Notes: a model not told the origin generated them from the sequence alone. A stretch of DNA of 64,000 nt from Chryseolinea soli (GCF_003589925.1 NZ_CP032382.1:2170001-2234000); one strand, 5' to 3'; shown: positions 8,509-17,588, counted from the stretch's first letter. Made by a program: numbers and translations.

Positions 8509-10737
8509 ATGAAGCGAATATTGGCATGCATACTTACCCTTGGCATGGTGTCGCAGGTGTCGGCACAAGCACAGCAGGGATGGAAAGGAAAATTTGAACA
8601 ACTGGGGGAAATGCTCCCCACGCCCAACAGCTACCGCACGGCTTCGGGTGCTCCCGGTCAAAATTATTGGCAGCAGCGCGCCGACTACACGATACAGGTA
8701 GAACTGGACGACCGTACACAAAAGCTGACAGGATCCGAAACCATCACCTACTATAACAATTCACCCGACGCGCTGAATTTTCTCTGGCTGCAACTGGATC
8801 AGAATATTTTCGCGCCAAAGAACATGACCTCCGAGACGCACACCGGCGTTGTGAAAGATTCGATCCCCGCAAGCTTTTTCACAAAGGCCTCGGGAGTGGT
8901 GGTATCGGACTACGTGGGCGGATACACCATCCAATATGTGAAAGATGCCTCCGGGAAAGAGCTTCCACACACCATCAACAACACGATGATGCGCGTGGAC
9001 CTGCCCTCACCGTTGAAGACGGGCGAAAAATTTACGTTCGCCGTGGCTTGGACCTACAACGAATACAATCACCAGGTATTTGACGGTCGCGGTGGATACG
9101 AATATTTTCCCGACGACGACAACTACGTCTACACCTGCGCGCAATGGTTCCCCCGCATGTGCGTGTACGACGATTACCAAGGCTGGCAAAACAAGCAATT
9201 CCTGGGACAAGGCGAGTTTGCCCTTGTGTTTGGAAATTATAAAGTAAAGATCACCGTGCCTTCCGATCATATCGTGGGGGCTACCGGGGTGCTTCAAAAT
9301 CCGAAAGACGTATTGACCAAAGAACAGGTCGAACGTTTTGACCGCGCCAAGAAAACATTCGACAAACCTGTTTTCATCGTGACACAGGAGGAGGCCACGC
9401 AAAAAGAAAAAACCAAATCAACAAAGAAAAGCACGTGGGAATTTCACGCCGAGAACGTGCGTGACTTTGCCTTTGCGAGTTCGCGCAAATTCATCTGGGA
9501 TGCCCAGGCGGTGAAAGTTGGAAACAACACCCCGCTGGCGCAATCGCTTTATCCGAAAGAAGGCAATCCGCTGTGGGAAAAAGAATCCACGCAAGCCATT
9601 CGCAACGCCCTGGAGCTTTATTCTTCGCGCACGTTTGACTATCCGTATCCGGTAGCCTACTCCGTACACACGGCGCAGCAAGGCATGGAGTACCCGATGA
9701 TCTGTTTCAATGGCGAGCGCCCGAACAAAAAAGGCGAATACTCAAAACAAACCCTGACCGACCTGGTGTCGGTGGTGGTGCACGAGGTGGGACATAATTT
9801 CTTCCCCATGATCGTGAACTCCGACGAAAGACAATGGTCTTGGATGGACGAAGGCTTGAATACGTTTCTCGAAAAAGAAACGATCCGCGTCCGCTATCCG
9901 GACCTGTTTGCCACGCATGGCACCCCCAAAGGCATCGTGCCCTTCATGCGCGGCGACAAAAGCCAGATGCGCCCCATCATGACCACCTCCGACAACATCC
10001 GCCGGTCCGAGTTTGGCCCCAATGCCTACACCAAACCTTCGGCTGCGCTGACGATCTTGCGCGAGACGGTGATGGGACCTGAGCTCTTCGACAAGGCCTT
10101 CAAAGAATACGCGCAGCGCTGGGCCTTCAAGCATCCTAAACCGGCCGACTTTTTCCGGACGTTGGAAGATGCCTCCGCCGTTGACCTCGACTGGTTCTGG
10201 CGCGGATGGTTTTATTCGACCGACAATGTAGACGTCGACCTGGCCGAAGTGAAGTGGTATACCCTGAACACCGAGAAAGCCGATCCCGAAAGAAAAGAAG
10301 TAAAGGCGAAGAAAGGCGACCTGGCCACCAAAGACGGCAAACCTGCCGACTTCAGCCAAGGCCCGGAGCCGCTCACGCTGACCAACACGGCCGAGAAACT
10401 CAATGGCGAATTCAGAAGCCATCCCGACGACAATGCCGTCCGCCAAAAACTGCAAGGCAAAAACATTTACCAGCTCCGCTTTAAAAATATCGGCGGCCTG
10501 GTCACACCGTTGGTGATCGAGTGGACGTACAAAGATGGTTCCAAAGAGATCGAACGGATCCCCGCCGAGATCTGGCGCACGAATGAAAATGAAGTCACCA
10601 AAGTGTTCATCAAAGACAAAGAGGTGGTCAACATCGTGGTGGATCCCAACGCCGAGTTGGCCGATGTGGAAACCAGCAACAACACCTTCCCCAAAAGAGA
10701 AACGGCATCGCGCTTCGACCGCTTTATGGCGAAATAG
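8509..10737 (+). CDS. M1 family metallopeptidase (second of a tandem pair)
   Basis: A 742-residue paralogue of the preceding gene, aligned along its whole length with long identical blocks around the active site and the PRMCVYDDY segment. Zinc ligands are H425, H429 and E448, with general base E426; GMEYP is also conserved. The signal peptide ends in VSAQA. The ATG at 8509 was taken, although a GTG one codon upstream is in frame. It differs from its neighbour mainly in the N-terminal strands and in the segment after the zinc site. The arrangement indicates a local duplication, and both copies look active. Confidence 0.9.
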   Translation: MKRILACILTLGMVSQVSAQAQQGWKGKFEQLGEMLPTPNSYRTASGAPGQNYWQQRADYTIQVELDDRTQKLTGSETITYYNNSPDALNFLWLQLDQNIFAPKNMTSETHTGVVKDSIPASFFTKASGVVVSDYVGGYTIQYVKDASGKELPHTINNTMMRVDLPSPLKTGEKFTFAVAWTYNEYNHQVFDGRGGYEYFPDDDNYVYTCAQWFPRMCVYDDYQGWQNKQFLGQGEFALVFGNYKVKITVPSDHIVGATGVLQNPKDVLTKEQVERFDRAKKTFDKPVFIVTQEEATQKEKTKSTKKSTWEFHAENVRDFAFASSRKFIWDAQAVKVGNNTPLAQSLYPKEGNPLWEKESTQAIRNALELYSSRTFDYPYPVAYSVHTAQQGMEYPMICFNGERPNKKGEYSKQTLTDLVSVVVHEVGHNFFPMIVNSDERQWSWMDEGLNTFLEKETIRVRYPDLFATHGTPKGIVPFMRGDKSQMRPIMTTSDNIRRSEFGPNAYTKPSAALTILRETVMGPELFDKAFKEYAQRWAFKHPKPADFFRTLEDASAVDLDWFWRGWFYSTDNVDVDLAEVKWYTLNTEKADPERKEVKAKKGDLATKDGKPADFSQGPEPLTLTNTAEKLNGEFRSHPDDNAVRQKLQGKNIYQLRFKNIGGLVTPLVIEWTYKDGSKEIERIPAEIWRTNENEVTKVFIKDKEVVNIVVDPNAELADVETSNNTFPKRETASRFDRFMAK

Positions 10738-10770
10738 CGAAAGACTTTTTGTTTACAGGAGTAAAAGCCA

Positions 10771-11163
10771 TCACCGCGAGGGGGTGGTTTTTTTTTGAGG
10801 TTTATCGGATTCGTCCAGATTGAATTTGTGCAGAAAACGATGGACGATGGGTGACAGGAAAACGGCTGCAATGGTCAGAAACGCCACGCCGCTGAAGAGG
10901 GCATAAAACGATGCCCACAATTTCGCCAGATCATTTTTTAATGGATCGACCGGCCCCATGCCGGTGAGGATCATCGAGGCATTGACCAATGAATCGATCC
11001 AGTTCAAATCGTTGCAGAAGTGATACCCCACCATGCCGATGCCAAGCGACACAGAGATGAGCAGGGCCGTGAACAAACCGTAGTGTGCCTGGCGCATAAA
11101 GAACTCCCGCAACGGCAACAACGGATGGTGGCGATGTTCAAAAGGCGTGTAGCGAAGTTTCAT
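10771..11163 (-). CDS. small two-helix channel-like membrane protein with atypical filter
   Basis: A 130-residue protein with two hydrophobic helices (about 28-48 and 82-104) flanking a short re-entrant-like segment. The layout helix, pore loop, helix matches a potassium channel (Ion_trans_2-type) subunit. At the expected filter position it reads TGMGPV (67-72) rather than TVGYGD. A polar lysine-rich tail follows the second helix. Its start codon lies one base after the stop of the dehydratase gene upstream on the same strand, so the two are probably translated from one transcript. Ion selectivity, if it is a channel at all, is unknown. Confidence 0.6.
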   Translation of the reverse strand: MKLRYTPFEHRHHPLLPLREFFMRQAHYGLFTALLISVSLGIGMVGYHFCNDLNWIDSLVNASMILTGMGPVDPLKNDLAKLWASFYALFSGVAFLTIAAVFLSPIVHRFLHKFNLDESDKPQKKTTPSR

Positions 11164-11164
11164 T

Positions 11165-12118
11165 TTATTCGGTCATTAACTTCAAGGCGCGACCCAGGTC
11201 CACGTTTCCACCGGAGAGGATGATGCCTACCCGCTTGCCCTTGAATTTTTCTTTCGACTTCAACACGGCCGCCAGGGGCACGGCGCACGAGGGCTCCACC
11301 ACGATCTTCATTCGTTCCCAAATGAGTCGCATGGCAGAAACAATTTCAGCATCGGTAACCGTGATCACTTCCTTCACCAACTCGCGGATGATGGGGAATG
11401 TTTTATCGCCCAGCGAAGTGAGCAAGCCATCGGCGATGGAGTCGGATTGGGAGGGTTCGATCTTTCCGCTTTGCATCGAGCGGAAGGCATCGTCGGCACC
11501 CGCCGGTTCTGCAGCGAAGACCTGCGTGCCCGGCGAAAAATATTTTGTGGCCAGTGCAGTGCCGCTCAGCAATCCACCGCCGCCGACGGGGGCAATGATC
11601 ACGTCGAGATCTTTTGCTTCTTCAAACAATTCCTTTGCCGCAGTAGCCTGGCCGGCAATCACGTCGTAGTTGTTGAAAGGATGTATTTCGGTGGCGCCGG
11701 TCTTCCGGATCACATCGGCCAGGGTCGACTCGCGCGCAGCCAACGTGGGCTCGCATTCAAAGATCTCGCCGTCGAATCCCCGCACGCCGCGTTTCTTTAC
11801 CTCGGGAGCGGTGCGCGGCATCACGATGTACGACTTCACACCCATGATCTTCGCCGCCCGTGCAATCGCCTGAGCGTGGTTGCCCGACGAATGCGTGGCC
11901 ACACCTTTGGCACGAGCCGATTCTGAAAGCGACAACACGGCGTTCATCGCCCCGCGCGCTTTAAAGGCGCCAATTTTTTGAAAGTTTTCGCACTTGAAAT
12001 AAAGCGGGCACCCCGCCTGTTCGTCAATACCCGCAGAGGTCATCACGGGTGTGCGGTGAATGTAGGGCGTAATGCGCGTATGCGCTTGTTGAATGGTTTG
12101 CTGATTAGGGATCGACAT
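11165..12118 (-). CDS. threonine/serine dehydratase (PLP-dependent)
   Basis: A 317-residue fold-type II PLP enzyme related to catabolic threonine dehydratase and serine racemase. The PLP lysine is K53 in the GAFKARGA motif; the phosphate-binding SSGNHAQA and the glycine loop GGGGLLSG are present, as is the C-terminal LSGGNVD. There is no ACT regulatory domain, so it is the short catabolic type rather than biosynthetic IlvA. The ATG at 12118 gives a start typical of the family. Deamination of threonine to 2-oxobutyrate or of serine to pyruvate are both possible, as is racemase activity. Confidence 0.87.
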   Translation of the reverse strand: MSIPNQQTIQQAHTRITPYIHRTPVMTSAGIDEQAGCPLYFKCENFQKIGAFKARGAMNAVLSLSESARAKGVATHSSGNHAQAIARAAKIMGVKSYIVMPRTAPEVKKRGVRGFDGEIFECEPTLAARESTLADVIRKTGATEIHPFNNYDVIAGQATAAKELFEEAKDLDVIIAPVGGGGLLSGTALATKYFSPGTQVFAAEPAGADDAFRSMQSGKIEPSQSDSIADGLLTSLGDKTFPIIRELVKEVITVTDAEIVSAMRLIWERMKIVVEPSCAVPLAAVLKSKEKFKGKRVGIILSGGNVDLGRALKLMTE

Positions 12119-12202
12119 AAAGAACGGTTCGGATAGCAAAGTATGTAAAAATGATGTTTTCCTAAAGGAAGATTTTCTGAAGCCGGGATCGCTGCGACCG
12201 CA

Positions 12203-12742
12203 TCAGTCCTTGCGCGTTTCCTGATCCAGCATTTTCAGAAGCGTCGGCATCCGGTAAGGGCCATGCATGCGGCGAACATTTTCGGACGCAACTTCCACAC
12301 GCGTGCCAACGGCACTGACGAACAGGGGGTTCTTGCTTTGACGTGTAACGGTTACCACATGACGCGAGTTGCCGTGAAAAGAAGTTTTGGCCACACCCAC
12401 CACCGCTATTTTTTGGCCGAGCGCTTCGTGCAGATGCGCGCCCAACCCAGGTTTGCCGTCGTCGTCAAGATAAACATAGCCGTCGACAATGAGGGTGTCG
12501 ATCGTAGTCGTATCGAACAAGGCCAGCAACGCGAGAATGCAGGGTAGCTCACGTTTATAAAAACTTCCCGGCTCGTAAGGCGACACGGCGTTAACGGTTA
12601 CTGACTTGATATCGAGCGGGACATCATCAGCCCAATCCTGAAACAACAAGCCGACCGCTTTGGCGTGGTCGTCGCGATAGTGAACATCGATGGCGAGCTT
12701 CAGACCGGAAAACATGGCCGGTAATTTATTCGTCTCAACCAT
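12203..12742 (-). CDS. nfi: endonuclease V
   Basis: A 179-residue short endonuclease V, which nicks DNA next to deoxyinosine for repair. The putative metal ligands are D19 in AIDVHY, E65 in FYKREL and D87 in IVDGYV; PYEPGSF before the glutamate and GVAK later are family signatures. It lacks the longer N- and C-terminal parts of the E. coli enzyme, as do other short versions. The motif DGxG is replaced by DGYV with a short insert, so activity is probable but not certain. The ATG at 12742 follows directly after the terminator of the upstream gene. Confidence 0.78.
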   Translation of the reverse strand: MVETNKLPAMFSGLKLAIDVHYRDDHAKAVGLLFQDWADDVPLDIKSVTVNAVSPYEPGSFYKRELPCILALLALFDTTTIDTLIVDGYVYLDDDGKPGLGAHLHEALGQKIAVVGVAKTSFHGNSRHVVTVTRQSKNPLFVSAVGTRVEVASENVRRMHGPYRMPTLLKMLDQETRKD

Positions 12743-12750
12743 GGAAACAA

Positions 12751-12778
12751 AAAAGCTGCCTGAAAAAGCAGCTCTTTT
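12751..12778 (-). terminator. terminator of the YwqK-like gene
   Basis: The inverted repeat GAGCTGC/GCAGCTT, with an 8-base loop, is followed on the minus strand by a T-run. It sits between the YwqK-like gene and endonuclease V. Confidence 0.7.
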
Positions 12779-12803
12779 GTGAAGTGAATATTTTTTGAAG
12801 GTA

Positions 12804-13634
12804 TTATTTGGCCATCTTATTGTTCCGGTAGATCTCTTTGCCCTTGTCGTTCCACTCGGCCTTCACATAGGGCTGCATCGACTCATCGAACGGTTCTTTG
12901 GGATAGGCGATGATCTTTTTGCGCTTGCCATTGGAGTAGAACTCCGTCCAGTCGCCCACCTTTTCGTCCCATTGATATTCGCCCTGCACGGCCAGTTGAC
13001 CGTTTTCGTGGAAGAAATAGTAGAAGCCTTCCTTTTCACCGAATTCGATCGGTGTCATTTCTTTCATGCGTTTGCGTTCCGTCGGGTCATAGTAGCTCAC
13101 CAGCGATTCTTTGGGCCAGCCGTGATAATATTTGTCTTTGTCCAGCAGCGTGCTGTCGCGACTGTTGTAGCGCATCCAGCGGCCATGGCGGGTGCCTTTG
13201 TAGAAAATTCCCTTCTCTACCACCGTTTCGCCCACGCGTTTTTCATAAGGGCCGTGGAGCAGCACGCCTTTGGTGGGATCGAAGGTGGAGGTTTTTCTGA
13301 TCTCGCGCCGTGTATAGTCATACCAGAAGATGTCGCGCACGAACGTCTGCGGTTTTTCGGATTTTTTCAGGTAATAAAAAAGCTCGTAGGTAATGCGATC
13401 GCCCACGCCCTTGCGGGTGAAGCCTTTTTTGGTTTTGATGCCGTAGAAAACCTTCTTCTTCGGCTTTTTCTTTTTGGTGGTGTTAACGGGTTCTTCTTCC
13501 TTTTGGAAATCCAGGCTCGCGGGCGTGTCGATGGTGAAACGCTGCTCTTGCGGTTCTTGAGGCTCGTCCTGGGCCCAGCTCACGAGGGGTAGGACCGGCA
13601 GGATCAGGAACGATATTTTCCGAAGGAAATGCAT
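12804..13634 (-). CDS. secreted YwqK/MORN-like repeat protein
   Basis: A 276-residue protein with a signal peptide ending in VSWAQ, followed by an acidic and then a lysine-rich linker (about 24-65). The rest contains repeated segments of the type GxYxxGxRHGRWxxY and FFHENGQLAVQGEYQW, which resemble the YwqK/MORN repeats common in Bacteroidota. Such repeats form beta-hairpins; no catalytic residues are evident. Function is unknown. It is flanked by terminators on both sides and looks monocistronic. Confidence 0.65.
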   Translation of the reverse strand: MHFLRKISFLILPVLPLVSWAQDEPQEPQEQRFTIDTPASLDFQKEEEPVNTTKKKKPKKKVFYGIKTKKGFTRKGVGDRITYELFYYLKKSEKPQTFVRDIFWYDYTRREIRKTSTFDPTKGVLLHGPYEKRVGETVVEKGIFYKGTRHGRWMRYNSRDSTLLDKDKYYHGWPKESLVSYYDPTERKRMKEMTPIEFGEKEGFYYFFHENGQLAVQGEYQWDEKVGDWTEFYSNGKRKKIIAYPKEPFDESMQPYVKAEWNDKGKEIYRNNKMAK

Positions 13635-13667
13635 AGAAAAACTTAACGTACCGGCTTTAGTTGATAT

Positions 13668-13713
13668 TGTAAAAATAACAAACCCTCCGGGCTTTTAGAA
13701 ATCCGGAGGGTTT
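13668..13713 (-). terminator. terminator of htpG
   Basis: A perfect 11-bp inverted repeat (AAACCCTCCGG and complement) with a 12-base loop is followed on the minus strand by GTTATTTTTAC, 25 bp after the htpG stop. Confidence 0.8.
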
Positions 13714-13737
13714 GAATGCTGGCGCGCTCGCCGATTT

Positions 13738-15645
13738 TTACGAAACCATTTCCACACTGCGGCGGATAAAGTTCGTGAGGTCGGCGCCCGTGAGCATGTT
13801 TTGCGAAAGCAGGGCCAGGTCGTAGGCTTGTTTGGCCAACCTGTTTTTGTCTTCCTCGCTTCCGGCTTTCAATATTTTCTGTACGATGGGGTGATTGGCA
13901 TTCACCGCCACGTTATAGTTGTCGGGCATGTTGCCCATAAACGCATAGCCACCGCCGCCACCCAGTTTGGCCATGTCTTTCATGCGGCGCATGAACTCGC
14001 TCATGGTGATCACCACGGGCAGATCCTGCGGCGAGAGCGACTCCACGGCCACGGTCATGGTCTTGCTGTTGATGGCTTTTTCAAACACGGTCTTCACGGC
14101 TTGCTGCTCGTCGGCGCTCAGCACGCTTTCCATTTTCTCGTCTTTGTCGATCAGCTTGTCGGCCGTCTCGCTGTCCACGCGCTTGATCTGTACTTTCTCC
14201 AGCTTTTGTTCCAGTGTGTTGATGAAGTGGTTGTCGAGCACGCCGTCCAGCAGCAACACGTCATAGGCTTTTGCCTTGGCGGCCTGGATGAAGCTGTCTT
14301 GCTTGCCGGGATCGGAAGCGTAGACATAGATCACGTTGCCGTCTTTGTCGGTTTGCGTGGCACTTACTTTTTCCTTGTATTCTTCAAACGTGAAATATTG
14401 ACGATCCACATTTTTCAATAAGGTGAAGTCTTTGGCGCGATCATAGAACTTTTCGTCGCTGATGATGCCATACTTCACAAAGATGTTGATGTCGTCCCAC
14501 TTCTTCTCGAAATCCTTGCGGTCTTTCTTATACAATTCCGAAAGCTTGTCGGCTACTTTTTTGGTGATGTGCTGGCTGATCTTCTTCACGTTGGCATCGC
14601 TTTGCAGATAGCTGCGCGATACGTTCAGCGGGATGTCGGGCGAATCTAACACGCCGTGGAGCATCATGAGGAAATCGGGCACGACGTCCTTCACTTCGTC
14701 GGTGATGAACACCTGGCGTGAGTAGAGCTGGATCTTATTTTTTTGCATCTCGAAGTCGTTCTTCACTTTGGGAAAGTAAAGCACGCCCGTGAGGCTGAAT
14801 GGATAGTCCACGTTCAGGTGGATCCAGAACAACGGATCTTCCGAGAACGGATACAACTCTTTGTAAAACGCGAGATAGTCTTCATCCTTCAGTTCGCTGG
14901 GAGATTTCACCCACAACGGCGCGGGATTGTTGATGATCCGGTCTACGGTAATACTTTGATATTTAGGCTTGCCCTCTGCGTCTACGCCATCTTCTTCCTG
15001 TTCCTGCGTGGTGCCGAATTTGATCTCGACGGGAAGGAACTTGCAATATTTGTCGAGGATGCCTTTCAGTTTCCATTCGTCCAAAAATTCTTCGGAGTCT
15101 GCGTTGATGTGGAGGATCACGTCCGTTCCACGCTCGGCTTTAGTAGCGGCGGAAAGCTCGAACTCCGTGGAGCCATCGCAGATCCAACGGGCAGCTTCAT
15201 TTTCTTCGGCTTTGAACGAACGGGAGATGATCTCTACCTGGTCGGCCACCATGAAGGCGGAATAAAAGCCCAGACCGAACTTGCCGATAATGTCTTTGGC
15301 GTCGGTCTTGTCCTTGAACTTCTCCACAAATTCGGCGGCGCCGGAGAAGGCAATCTGGTTGATATATTTTTTGATCTCTTCGCCCGTCATTCCGAGGCCT
15401 TTGTCGCTCACGGTGATGGTCTTTTTCTCTTTGTCAAAGCTCACCTCGATCTTGAGGTCGCCCAGTTCGCCGGTGAACTCCCCGAGGGAAGCAAGCTTCT
15501 TCAGCTTTTGGGTGGCGTCAACGGCGTTGCTGACGAGCTCCCGGAGGAAGATCTCGTGGTCGGAGTAAAGAAATTTCTTGATGATGGGGAAGATGTTCTC
15601 GGTGTGGATCGAGATCGTGCCTTTTTCTTCGGTTACGGCTGCCAT
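13738..15645 (-). CDS. htpG: molecular chaperone HtpG (Hsp90)
   Basis: The 635-residue length is normal for bacterial Hsp90, an ATP-dependent cytoplasmic chaperone. The N-terminal GHKL ATPase motifs are visible: ELVSNAVDA with the catalytic Glu and Asn, DKGLGM, and GLGFYSAFMV. The middle domain contains the conserved SRSYLQSD segment. The C-terminal dimerisation domain holds the glycine-rich motif GGGGGYAFMG. The gene lies between two terminators and appears to be its own unit; no heat-shock operator could be identified upstream. Confidence 0.97.
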   Translation of the reverse strand: MAAVTEEKGTISIHTENIFPIIKKFLYSDHEIFLRELVSNAVDATQKLKKLASLGEFTGELGDLKIEVSFDKEKKTITVSDKGLGMTGEEIKKYINQIAFSGAAEFVEKFKDKTDAKDIIGKFGLGFYSAFMVADQVEIISRSFKAEENEAARWICDGSTEFELSAATKAERGTDVILHINADSEEFLDEWKLKGILDKYCKFLPVEIKFGTTQEQEEDGVDAEGKPKYQSITVDRIINNPAPLWVKSPSELKDEDYLAFYKELYPFSEDPLFWIHLNVDYPFSLTGVLYFPKVKNDFEMQKNKIQLYSRQVFITDEVKDVVPDFLMMLHGVLDSPDIPLNVSRSYLQSDANVKKISQHITKKVADKLSELYKKDRKDFEKKWDDINIFVKYGIISDEKFYDRAKDFTLLKNVDRQYFTFEEYKEKVSATQTDKDGNVIYVYASDPGKQDSFIQAAKAKAYDVLLLDGVLDNHFINTLEQKLEKVQIKRVDSETADKLIDKDEKMESVLSADEQQAVKTVFEKAINSKTMTVAVESLSPQDLPVVITMSEFMRRMKDMAKLGGGGGYAFMGNMPDNYNVAVNANHPIVQKILKAGSEEDKNRLAKQAYDLALLSQNMLTGADLTNFIRRSVEMVS

Positions 15646-15690
15646 ATGTTCAGTTTTTTCGGTTATAGGATATTCGTGATCGATAAATAA

Positions 15691-15717
15691 TAAAAAATCC
15701 CTGTGGTCGACAGGGAT
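15691..15717 (-). terminator. terminator of the DUF4293 gene
   Basis: ATCCCTG/CAGGGAT with a 7-base loop is followed on the minus strand by TTTTTTATT, downstream of the DUF4293 gene and upstream of htpG. Confidence 0.75.
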
Positions 15718-15759
15718 GACAAAATTTGTTCCAGCGCGCAGGCGTGACAGGTTGTCAGC

Positions 15760-16212
15760 CTACCGCAGCCGTTCTGAGTCGCGTACCAGCCGCTCGTCCT
15801 TCCGGATAAAGTAATTGGCGACCAGGTTGCAGATCACGGCCAGGCCTGGCAACCACATCCCCAACCCATAGCGGCCCCCTGCCTCCAGGGCTTTGATGAG
15901 GTCCGTAGCAAAATAAACCGACGAGATAATGGTGGCCGCCATGAACAGGGAGTTCAGGGCACCCAGCTTCATTTGCGTGAGCCGGTTCTTGAATTTTGTG
16001 ATCTCGATAAACGCCACCGTGGCCGACGCCACCGCCAGCACGGCCGTGAGCGAATAGGGACTGTATTGATAGACACCACCTTTCAGATAATAGAACGCCG
16101 TGAGCACATGAAGTTCCCCGTTTTGTTCGATCATCCAGATCGGAAAGACCGTGCTGGAGAGCAGTGCGAGGACGGCGATAGCCAGAAATACCGTTTGAAT
16201 TCTTTGCCACAT
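15760..16212 (-). CDS. DUF4293 family membrane protein
   Basis: A 150-residue protein with four hydrophobic segments, starting with MWQRIQTVFL and ending with a charged tail RKDERLVRDSERLR. Both ends are characteristic of DUF4293, a Bacteroidota-specific membrane family of unknown function. It is divergent from the thiolase gene, whose start is 88 bp away. Confidence 0.82.
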   Translation of the reverse strand: MWQRIQTVFLAIAVLALLSSTVFPIWMIEQNGELHVLTAFYYLKGGVYQYSPYSLTAVLAVASATVAFIEITKFKNRLTQMKLGALNSLFMAATIISSVYFATDLIKALEAGGRYGLGMWLPGLAVICNLVANYFIRKDERLVRDSERLR

Positions 16213-16300
16213 AGGTGCGTTACTTTAACTTGGGGGCAAAGTAAATAAAATTCGCGGTGTAAATCGCCCGGAAAAATTTAGCGATCACGCAATTCAGAAA

Positions 16301-17503
16301 ATGACCTCCGCCTACATCATTGACATCCTCCGTACACCCATCGGCAAGTATGCCGGGACGTTGGCGTCCGTGCGTCCCGACGACCTGGCGGCCCATGTCA
16401 TCCGCAAACTGCTGGAGCGCAACCCGGCCATCGATCCCAAACAAATTGAAGATGTGATCTTCGGTGCGGCCAACCAGGCCGGTGAAGACAACCGGAACGT
16501 GGCGCGCATGGCCCTGCTGTTGGCTGGCCTGCCCGTCGAAGTGGGAGGCGTCACGGTGAATCGTCTCTGTGCGTCCGGCCTCCAGGCCATCATGGATGCC
16601 GGCCGCGCTGCGTTGGCGGGCGACGGGGAGCTCTTCATCGCCGGAGGTGTGGAAAGCATGAGCCGCGCTCCCTATGTGATGGCCAAACCGGGGGAAGCCT
16701 TTGCACGCAAACCCGAAATGTTCGACACCACGCTGGGGTGGCGTTTTTTAAACGACCAACTGGCCGCACTCTACTACCCCTATTCCATGGGTGAGACCGC
16801 CGAAAATGTGGCGGCCACCTGGAAGATCAGCCGCGAAGCACAGGATGAATTTGCCTTTCAATCCCAAAAGAAATACGCTGCCGCCCACGAGAACGGAAAG
16901 TTCAAAGATGAATTGGTCGGCGTGACCATTCAGAAATCAAAAGACGAATTTTTTCTTTTCGAAAAAGACGAACATCCGCGTCTCACCACGGCGCAAAAAC
17001 TGGCAACGCTGAAACCCGCCTTCAAGGATGGCGGAACAGTGACCGCCGGAAATTCATCGGGCATAAACGACGGGGCCGCGGCTTGTCTGGTGGCAAGCGA
17101 AGCTACCGTGAAGCGTCTTCACTTGGCGCCTATGGCAAGGGTTGTTTCCATGGCTGTCGCGGGTGTGGACCCGGCCTACATGGGGGTGGGACCTGTGCCG
17201 GCCGTGCAGAAAGCATTGAAACGTGCCGGGCTTTCTATAAAAGACATTGGATTAGTGGAATTGAATGAAGCTTTTGCTTCACAGTCGTTGGCGTGTATCG
17301 GCGATCTGGAGATCGATCCGGAGAAGGTCAATGTGAATGGTGGCGCCATTGCGTTGGGGCATCCGTTGGGTTGCAGCGGGGTGCGTATTAGTGCTACGCT
17401 GCTTCATGAGATGCGGAAGCGGGCGGTTCGGTATGGAATTGCCACCATGTGCATTGGAGTGGGGCAGGGGGCGGCCGTGATTTACGAGAACATCAAAAGT
17501 TAA
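16301..17503 (+). CDS. acetyl-CoA acyltransferase, 3-oxoadipyl-CoA thiolase-like
   Basis: A complete 400-residue thiolase. The active-site residues are C90 (NRLCASGL), H354 ([10 protein letters not shown]) and C384 (MCIGVGQG). The segment [18 protein letters not shown] and the DTTLGWRF motif are closest to 3-oxoadipyl-CoA thiolases (PcaF/PaaJ), which release succinyl-CoA and acetyl-CoA in aromatic degradation. No other pca or paa gene is nearby, so a role in general beta-oxidation is also possible. The stop codon abuts a dispersed palindromic repeat. Confidence 0.85.
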   Translation: MTSAYIIDILRTPIGKYAGTLASVRPDDLAAHVIRKLLERNPAIDPKQIEDVIFGAANQAGEDNRNVARMALLLAGLPVEVGGVTVNRLCASGLQAIMDAGRAALAGDGELFIAGGVESMSRAPYVMAKPGEAFARKPEMFDTTLGWRFLNDQLAALYYPYSMGETAENVAATWKISREAQDEFAFQSQKKYAAAHENGKFKDELVGVTIQKSKDEFFLFEKDEHPRLTTAQKLATLKPAFKDGGTVTAGNSSGINDGAAACLVASEATVKRLHLAPMARVVSMAVAGVDPAYMGVGPVPAVQKALKRAGLSIKDIGLVELNEAFASQSLACIGDLEIDPEKVNVNGGAIALGHPLGCSGVRISATLLHEMRKRAVRYGIATMCIGVGQGAAVIYENIKS

Positions 17504-17575
17504 ACCGCAATGGCGCAATGGCGCAAAGTCAGGCGCAAAGAAAGACAAGACCTTTGCGTTATCTTTGCGTCCTCT
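17503..17575. repeat. dispersed CGCAAAG palindrome, copy 1
   Basis: A 38-base left arm (17503-17540) built of GCGCAAAG-like units is followed by an 11-base spacer and a right arm starting CTTTGCG (from 17552) that decays after about 24 bases. A second, better preserved copy lies at 62585-62675. The element begins at the last base of the thiolase stop codon and fills most of the gap to truA. Its right arm contains TATCTTTG (17560-17567), a match to the -7 promoter consensus, 21 bases before truA. Confidence 0.75.
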
Positions 17576-17588
17576 GTATTTTCTACAC

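Noticed and set aside
16301..17503. An aromatic degradation (beta-ketoadipate) cluster around the thiolase.
   Set aside because: No other pca or paa gene is present, so only the single enzyme can be annotated.
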